Both the position numbers and the translations under genes were made by a program. A stretch of 64,000 nt of DNA from positions 21,682,587-21,746,586 of the forward strand of contig NC_044918.1 of NCBI RefSeq assembly GCF_003576645.1, in the 5' to 3' direction. This document shows, in pieces, positions 57,401 to 64,000 of the stretch (position 1 is its first letter; each line of letters begins with the position of its first letter). The notes under the pieces were generated by a model. It saw only the letters and a program-made list of their open reading frames with translations. It did no database searches and was not told where the DNA came from. The DNA is from Ipomoea triloba. Lineage: Eukaryota; Streptophyta; Magnoliopsida; Solanales; Convolvulaceae.

Positions 57401-57867
57401 ATGAATAAATGTCTAATTGACTGTTCAAAAAATAATAATGGATATAAAATGCAGATCGGCTTACTTTCAAAACCAATGATTTTAATTTATTAAAGAAATC
57501 TATGAATAACATATATTCCCTTTTATTCACACGCGCTTTGCGTGAAAACGTGTGCTCAATATCTAAACTCAATTAGCAAATCATTTTGAAATAGATAAAA
57601 TGCATTTGTAAATTTTATTTTATTTTTGTTTTTGTTTTGAGTTGCAAGAAGTTTCATAAATAATCTATGTAAGGTTTATTTTTTGGATGTATTTGAAATT
57701 AACACAAGAAATATAATTTCATTGTGATGAATATATATACGACTATGATTTTAGTAAGGATAGTCATCGTTGTATTGCAACTATTTTCTCCTTTGTTATT
57801 TAGTTAACATGTAGCTTCTATTGTTTCCAGTCTAACATAAATGCAAGTGGAAATGACTTTTATTTAT
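54411..57867. other. Non-genic interval with small repeats
   Basis: No gene recognised. 55112-55174 is a small inverted repeat (TATGGTATAATTTGCCC against GGGGCAAATTATACCATGG). 56145-56190 is a remnant of the MITE at 47515. 56940-57180 resembles the LTR-like sequence at 14913-15240. 57520-57560 has a CACGCGCTTTGCGTG hairpin like a Helitron 3-prime end without CTAG. The 90-aa frame at 55540 has no recognisable motif. Confidence 0.45.
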
Positions 57868-57990
57868 TACTACTAACTCTATTACAATGTAGTATATGTC
57901 TATACATACTTTCCCAACCTATTATTGAAGCACAAAGAGTCGATGTCCCTATTGGGGTTCGAACCCGTGACATCCCTATCAGATCATGCC
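57868..57990 (-). mobile_element. SINE family A copy
   Basis: Minus strand, with an exact palindromic box-B-type GGGTTCGAACC, CAATAGTAGGTTGGGAAAG-like tail and TGTAATAGAGTTAGTAGTAA end. Confidence 0.65.
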
Positions 57991-58149
57991 TTCGAATAAG
58001 TTTTAATACCTTGTAGGTCCTTGCACTTTTATTATCAATTGTAAAATTAGACTAAATTTTGAAAGTGAGAAATATAGCACTCATGTTCCATATGAACAAT
58101 TGTATCCATAAAGAAATTTGCGTCTAATATAGTAAAATCAAGGCAGTCG

Positions 58150-58456
58150 TTATACTGTGGACCATGGGTCATGGCTGATACTGCAGTTGTGTTGAACGAA
58201 TACTTCAGTTGTGTTGAAAGGGAACTGCAGTTGCGCGGAACAGAGGTCATTTCATCCGTCTGAAAGTGTAGTTGTGTTGAACGGATACTGCAGTTGTGTT
58301 GAACGGATACTGCAGTTATGTTGAACGGATGACCGACCTCTGTTCCGCATAATTGCAGTTTCCTTTCAACACAACTGCAGTATCAATTCAACACAACTGC
58401 AGTATCAGCCATGATCATGGTCCACAATGCATTGTGGACCATGGTCCACAGTATAA
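58150..58456. mobile_element. Foldback element built of GCAGTTGTGTTGAACGG repeats
   Basis: Perfect 18-bp inverted ends TTATACTGTGGACCATGG and CCATGGTCCACAGTATAA. Each arm carries several direct copies of an 18-26-bp unit containing CAGTTGTGTTGAACGGATAC, and the arms pair with each other. The outer GGACCATGG motif is shared with the MITE at 11899 while the interior is unrelated. Confidence 0.85.
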
Positions 58457-58473
58457 TTTGTGAAATACAATCG

Positions 58474-58915
58474 TTATATCATGGACCCCGTAAAGAGATG
58501 AGTTCTATGTATTCTAGGCAATCGTTCTGTGTATTATAGGCAATCATTCTGTGTATTATAGGCAATCGTTCTATGTATTCATGTTAGTAACACATGTTGT
58601 GATGTGTTTGTGCATTTGAATGTTAGGATACACAGAATATTAACACAAAATACACAGAACTCATCCTCCTAACATTCGAATGCACAAACACATCACAACC
58701 TGTGTTACTAACATGAATACACAGAACGGTTGCCTATAATACAGAGAATATTGACACAAAATACACAGAACTCATTCTCCTAAACATTCGAATGCACAAA
58801 CACATAACAACCTGTGTTACTAACATAAATACACAGAACGGTTGCCTAGAATACATAGAACTCATCTCCTTACGGAGTGCACAATGCATTATACACTCTG
58901 GTCCACGATATAAAT
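58474..58915. mobile_element. Foldback element of TAGGCAATCGTTCTGTGTATT repeats
   Basis: Ends GTTATATCATGGACC and GGTCCACGATATAAA; AGAGATGAGTTCTATGTATT pairs with its inverse at 58850-58870. A roughly 22-bp unit (GGCAATCGTTCTGTGTATTA) is repeated three to four times in the left arm. The right arm has a duplicated segment (ACACATCACAACCTGTGTTA). Confidence 0.8.
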
Positions 58916-58916
58916 T

Positions 58917-59302
58917 GCCATGTTTGGTAAATAATTAGCCTATTATTTGACTATTATTAGTTGTTTGATTTGGTTAAAAGATTAATATAAGTGTTTGGTT
59001 AATAAGCTTTTTGTAACTCCAAAATACTAAATTTCAAAAGGGTACTCAAAGCAGTCTTTTCAATTAGCCTTTTGAGAAAAGAAATTATAAACAGCTATCA
59101 GCTAACAGCTAATTTATCAAACACTTTTTTACAATCAGCTAATATTATCAATTAATTATACCTTCTAACCCAATCAGCTAACAGTCATTTACCAAACAGG
59201 GCTTAATCTCCCGTAAGATTGATAATTGAAATTATACCTTCTAACCCAATCAGCTAACAGTCATTTACCAAATAGGGCTTAATCTCCCGTAAGATTGATA
59301 AT
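58917..59302. mobile_element. MITE of the GGCCATGTTTGGTAAAT family, copy 3, with duplicated end
   Basis: Core 58917-59213. The right 73 bp (ATTATACCTTCTAACCCAAT to GATTGATAATTG) is repeated directly at 59231-59302 with two changes. Confidence 0.8.
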
Positions 59303-59639
59303 TGTGTCATTGTGATGGATCTCAACGCTGCACTATATTTATTTTTCAGTGGGTCACCCATTCTGTAACTGCGGTAAGTCAAGCACGCTTAACCACAGAG
59401 TTCTTTGGTTATCTGGTTGTCATATCATACTTAAAACCAATTGGTAATAAGTAGGTGATCATTAACCATTTAATCACATCCCACCATGATAAGTCACAGC
59501 GCCACGTCTCGAATCAAGTAAGGGCAGGATTTGGTCGACCCGGCCAACACCCAACATATTGTAGTACCAATGAACTCTAAACATTCACAAACGTTATGTT
59601 TCTTTTATAACCTGAAATTTTATGTTAAATCATCATGAC

Positions 59640-60160
59640 CTCTAATGGCATGTTTGGTTGGATGGAAAATCTTTTTTAAAAAGTTGAGGAAAATGTGTTA
59701 TTATGTTGTTTGGTTGGATAGAAAATGTTTTCTATGGAATTTGACTTCCCAAAAGTGAAGAAAAACAAATTCCAAATTAAGGGTAGAGGTTGGTATTTTG
59801 TTTTCCAAAGGGATTGGAAATTGAAGAAAGTATGAAGCAATTGGACTATTTTACCCTTATTAAAATTTATTATCAATATTATATTAAGGGCATATTAGTC
59901 TTTATATTCATAATTCCTTACTATTCCAAACTCAACCAAACAATGGAATTCATATTCTCCACTATTATTATTAAGGGCATATTGATCTTTATATTCATAA
60001 TTCCTTATTATTCCAAACTCAACCAAACAATGGAATTCATCATATTCTCAGTAATTTTTTTTTCACCAACTAAACAGTGAAATCTATTGTCTGGTAATTT
60101 GTTTTCTATGGAATTTGAATTCCATTTCCTTCAAATATTTTCCAGCGAATCAAACTGGCT
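59640..60160. mobile_element. MITE-like element with an 88-bp internal duplication
   Basis: Ends TGGCATGTTTGGTTGGATGG and, inverted, AGCCAGTTTGATTCGCTGG. Inside, TTAAGGGCATATTAGTCTTT to ATGGAATTCATATTCTC occurs twice (59883 and 59971). The 96-aa frame over it reflects this duplication. Confidence 0.6.
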
Positions 60161-60536
60161 GTAAATGTTTAAACTTGGCAAAGAAGATATCTAAGAAAAC
60201 AGTTGTAACACTTCATCAATTATATTAATCAAGTTCAATGGTCAGTGGTCATTTGCTCAATTTGTTTGAGAATACAAGTTTTTTTGTTTAATAACCCAAG
60301 ATTGTCGACTTGGACGGACTATACTTTATTCCAAACTCAAACTCCAATTTTATGGCAACACCAAACTATATAGTTTTATGTACAACAAACTCAACCCAAA
60401 CTCCCAATGTTTGTGGTAGAAATTCAACTCCAGTGAACCTCCTTATTCATTAGACCAATACTTTAGCGTGAGAATACAATAGATAATTTATATTAACATT
60501 TCATTGTAAAAAAAAAAATTAAATTACCTTAACATA

Positions 60537-60850
60537 AAAGTATGTGTTTGCTTTATAGTTTACCTTTTACAATTATTTGGTGCAAAAGTACAAATTGTTT
60601 ATTACTCCGTACCATTTCCAGCAAAGGCTCATCTTGCACTAAAAAGTCCACTCTCAACAAGTTGTTATGCAAGTCACCATTGCATATATTGTGCAATATA
60701 ATCTCCGGTCCGATCTCCACTTTGCAGCACAACTTTCGTTGTGGCTAAAGTTCAACTGAGACTGTAACCCATCTTTCAAGAGTCGTCTTTGCATAGTATC
60801 TACTTGCTGGCATGTGGAATTTGCAACATCAGACTTTTATACCACTGGCC
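60537..60850 (-). pseudogene. Unidentified decayed coding fragment
   Basis: On the minus strand a frame of about 60 codons ends at 60557 (TAA) and includes GPEIILHNICNGDLHNNLLR and QDEPLLEMVRSNKQF. Upstream of an in-frame TAG it continues with YYAKTTLERWVTVSVEL. The composition looks coding, but I do not recognise the family. It may be an exon of a lost gene or part of a transposon protein. Confidence 0.3.
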
Positions 60851-60867
60851 ATACTATATATTAAATA

Positions 60868-60907
60868 GTAAATATATATATATATATATATGTGTGCGCG
60901 CGCGCGT
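60868..60907. repeat. TA/TG/CG compound microsatellite
   Basis: (TA)n then GTGTGCGCGCGCGCG. The alternating purine-pyrimidine CG part could adopt Z-DNA. Confidence 0.9.
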
Positions 60908-61360
60908 CCCACGGTCCCACCAGGCTTAGATCAATGGTTCAAGAGTGACATTGAAAGTCAATGTAGGGTTCGATTACCACAGAAGACATAAAGGATCACA
61001 AAAATTGATCACTTTAGTATTAGAGTAGGAAAAGTCATGGTGTGATTGATAAACTTCTTTAATAATAATAGGAAATGCCATTAAATTGGCCCCCTAAATC
61101 AACCGCATAGTGCAATTGGCCCTCTAAGTTTTTTTTTTTTTTAAAGTCCTTTCAAATAAACCGGTAAAAAAATTGTTCAATTGAGTCTAAATTAACTGTT
61201 TGGCAAGGTTTAGCACTTGTCTTTTTCTTTTCTTTTTTTTTTTAAAACCTTTTTATTTATTTATTAAAAATTAATAAAGTCTACATTTCTAAATTTTCTC
61301 ATTGCCTTGGGAGTTGGGACTAACAAAAAGTGAAATTATTAACTCATATATTATTACTAG

Positions 61361-61730
61361 TTTTTTATATGCACGATGTGCAAAAACATATGCTCAATAT
61401 TTATATTTTAAAAAATAACTAACAAATTCTTATTAATTAAAATCTAAATGAAAAAGAAAATTAATTATATTAGACAAATATATAATGTCTACAAATATTA
61501 TTATCATTATAGAATATAAGAAAAGATATGGTGGATGCATGTGCATGGTAAAGTTAATAGAAAAGATAACGAAAGTTATAACGATAAAAGTATTTTTGTC
61601 CAAAAAATGTATAGTACAACTCTAAAAACACAATGTACAAAATAATTAGCACTAAAAAAATGGACATAAATTAATGATATAATTTCGATTGAGACTTATT
61701 ATGCTTTTAGATATTAATTATGTACCTTTA
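61361..61730 (-). mobile_element. Helitron 3-prime end with the 280-bp family repeat
   Basis: Plus-strand ACTAGTTTTTTATATGCACG at about 61356 followed by ATGTGC is the inverse of a small GCACAT-ATGTGC-like hairpin plus CTAGT. It is followed by the repeat shared with 5740-6025. No 5-prime end located. Confidence 0.5.
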
Positions 61731-61978
61731 AATTACCTATATATAATTAATAATATATCTTGTATTATACACACACATTCAAATTGTCTCTTTTTTGTTT
61801 TTTTTTGTTTTTTTGTTTTTTTTTTTAACCATTTATAAGCTTCTTTTTTTTTTTAGAATAATTTACAAGCTTTTTAACAACCATTTTTACCATAAACATT
61901 TAATTCAATTAGGTAATTTATCAGTTTTCCACTTTTTACTTTCTCCTACTAACTTTTAATTTTCAACTAATTTATCAG

Positions 61979-62156
61979 TTGCCAAAGACCTTGTGGTCTA
62001 GTGACACCCGGTTTACACTCTCACGTGAAAGAGAGTGGGTTTGAGCCTTAGTGGAAGGGACTGTTGACTCTTTAATTTGTGCTTCAGTAGGTTGAAAAAG
62101 TAGCTATGAACAGATACTACATTGTAACAGAGTCAGTTGTACTAAAAAAAAAAAAA
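61979..62156 (+). mobile_element. SINE family A, full-length copy
   Basis: The best copy of the family: TTGCCAAAGACCTTGTGGTC head with box-A-like GTGGTCTAGTGAC, box-B-like GTGGGTTTGAGCC, GTGCTTCAGTAGGTTGAAAA, the TTGTAACAGAGTCAGTTGTA tail and an A run of 13. About 178 bp. AACTAATTT stands on both sides as a possible target duplication. Confidence 0.85.
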
Positions 62157-63398
62157 CTAATTTTTTTTAGCTACATGCCAAACATAACCTAAATAAAAAG
62201 TTGTAATGACAGTATTAGTTGCAAGCTAGCTAGCTAGTAAACTAATTTAATTCAAGTTTTGCTTAATTCTCAAGTGCCAATTTGCTATTAGGCAAATTTC
62301 AAAACCAAATTACAAACTACTTCTTATTCTTCACCACCACACAAAATCACAAATGCCTTTATTTGTCAATTTCCTAAATCAAAATGTGAAACCAATTTCT
62401 CTTTTTCTTCCATAATGTAAAATAGTATACACCAAGCTTTGAAAACACAATTTTCAATTCTTTAGCCAACTTGGTGTGTATATATATATATATATATATA
62501 ATATTCTCAATTATTAAATTATAATTAATTGGTCATGCAAGAAGAAATTATGTAGAAGAGACATAAGGAGTGTGAAAGGCTGGTAATCACAGGAATCAAG
62601 GGCATCTAGTGCTTGATGTCAATTTAGTTTAAGGTTATTGACAAAAACAATATATAACAGATCAGACATTGGACTTCATGTGTATTGGCTTTTCCATCAA
62701 ACCAGTGTCAAGCATATCTCCATGCAAGAAATTCCAACCAAAAATAAAACTCCAAATTAGTAGCATTTGTTTTTATTCACATGAGAATTAAAGTAAAAAA
62801 GAATTATATTAAACCTACGTTGAACGAGGAGAAGCAATATTATTATCTGTTGTGTTGTTTATGTGAATTCCTTTTTGGTTCACTTGGCTCAATGGTGGCG
62901 CACTCCAACACGCCCAAATCATGTAAACTTGAATTGGGATTTGCTAAAGCAATTCCATATGTAAGTTTCAAACCTCTCCTTAAATTAAGCCTGCATACCT
63001 ACATGCATGGCAATAGTCAAAATCAAAATCTCTTCTAAAGCATATATAGTCAGTCAAGAGGATTTTTTTTTTATTTTTTTTTTTTTGAAATCCGTCAAGA
63101 GGACTTTTATTTACAAAAACTAATTCCCAAATTCTCGTCCACACTCCACAGTAAAAACCAAAGCATGTGATTCAATTCATTCACAAAACTTCATTTTCAA
63201 AAGTCAAACTTGTCATATTTACGTATAAAAATCACACTTCATCCATTAAGCTTAAGCCACCCCATTCAAGGCATTTGAATGCTAATTTAACACTATTACT
63301 TCAATGATACTGTATCAAAATAATTGGGCATGCATTAAATAAATAAATAAATACATACATACATAAATACATACATACATACATCTGTGTGTGTTTGT
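62157..63398. other. Non-genic interval with microsatellites
   Basis: (TA)n at 62478-62500, poly-T at 63065-63085 and an AAAT/ACAT tract at 63338-63385. The 85-aa frame at 62781-63038 has no recognisable motif. Confidence 0.45.
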
Positions 63399-63745
63399 AT
63401 TAGTGATATGAGAACCACCCTCGCTCCACATGAGTACATGAGAACCAATCTGGTACATTAAAAAATTAAATCTATATGGATGAGATTAATTGAGGGAATT
63501 AAAAACACGCTTGTGCATATGGGTACTATGCTATGTGCATATTAAGCATGTCCCTATTACACACAACACATGCTTAATATGCACTCATGCTTAATATGCA
63601 CATATCATAATGCTCCATATGCATACATATGTTTTAAAATCTCAATTAATTTCATTCATAGATCTATTTTTAATGCACCAGATTGGTTTTAATGGACTCA
63701 TGGAGATGGTAGTTCACATTGCGCTCCCATGAGAACTATCCTTAA
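63399..63745. mobile_element. Foldback MITE
   Basis: Left ATGAGAACCAATCTGGTACATTAAAA and the right end inverted are arms of about 60 bp. The centre has CATGCTTAATATGCAC and ATGCACATA words that pair. No coding capacity. Confidence 0.75.
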
Positions 63746-63861
63746 TGTGATAACATGAGGACTAATCTACACCGTTAAATCATAATGATGCACGGTTGAG
63801 ATTAAAAGGAACAAATCACACGGATTAAAGGAAACAAATCTCTTTAAAATATTACTCTGTA

Positions 63862-63963
63862 GAAAATATATGGTTAGGGGTAAATCAGTCTTATTAGAAC
63901 TTGTGTATTCCTATATATGGTTAGGGGTAAATCAGTCTTATTAGAACTTGTGTATTCCTATAC
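63862..63963. repeat. 47-bp tandem duplication
   Basis: ATATATGGTTAGGGGTAAAT and CAGTCTTATTAGAACTTGTG followed by TATTCCTAT occur twice in direct succession. Confidence 0.95.
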
Positions 63964-64000
63964 AGAATATCGTGCATTCCTATATCTAATGCCTTCATTA

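Noticed and set aside
7928..62150. tRNA genes at pol III box-like motifs
   Set aside because: The box A/B motifs lie in diverged, repeated SINE copies with tails and no cloverleaf; no intact tRNA gene was seen.
62781..63038. 85-aa plus-strand frame
   Set aside because: No motif or promoter context; could be chance. Kept out of the gene list.

Overview
This is nuclear DNA from a flowering plant, almost certainly a dicot. Genes are intron-rich with GT..AG junctions, intergenic DNA is AT-rich, and most of the window is mobile-element debris (Copia, Gypsy-like, TRIM-like, SINE, Helitron, CACTA, Mutator-like and other MITEs). An asterid is plausible from the repeat mix, but that is a guess.

Five intact protein genes can be read with complete exon chains. 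(1) A 197-aa UBA-domain protein, + strand, 16963-19238, five exons. (2) A 628-aa LRR receptor kinase with a degenerate catalytic loop, + strand, 23184-25793, two exons. (3) A 212-aa stand-alone myosin-I-tail (TH1-like) protein, - strand, 27156-28690, three exons. (4) A 614-aa GUB_WAK_bind receptor kinase of the LRK10L/PR5K-like type, - strand, 37442-40092, three exons. (5) A second kinase of that type, 675 aa, + strand, 49144-52906, five exons. The rest is repeats, gene fragments and sequence with no recognisable function.

Layout. 1-16.5 kb is repeat-rich and has no intact gene: a Mutator-type foldback element with a perfect 9-bp target duplication, an assembly gap beside a poly-G palindrome, LTR remnants, a 1.5-kb terminal-inverted-repeat element, a CACTA remnant nested in a foldback element, a 207-bp triplication and a broken Copia. 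16.9-28.7 kb is the gene-rich part (genes 1-3), with a SINE flanked by an 18-bp duplication. 31.4-36.2 kb is a nest: a solo LTR (target duplication CTTAC) split by a young short-LTR Copia (target duplication ATCCG). 37.4-52.9 kb is the receptor-kinase region: two copies of a head-to-head pair. The left copy keeps the minus-strand gene and has only a stub of the plus-strand gene; the right copy is the reverse. Between them lie nested Helitrons and a Gypsy 3-prime end. 53-64 kb is again repeats.

Genes 4 and 5 are predicted plasma-membrane receptors with cysteine-rich ectodomains and non-RD kinases, a class linked to cell-wall or pathogen sensing. Gene 2 is a predicted receptor pseudokinase. Genes 1 and 3 are predicted intracellular proteins with ubiquitin-binding and lipid-binding style domains. 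Nothing suggests that the five form one pathway; only 4 and 5 are linked, by duplication history and a shared intergenic region.
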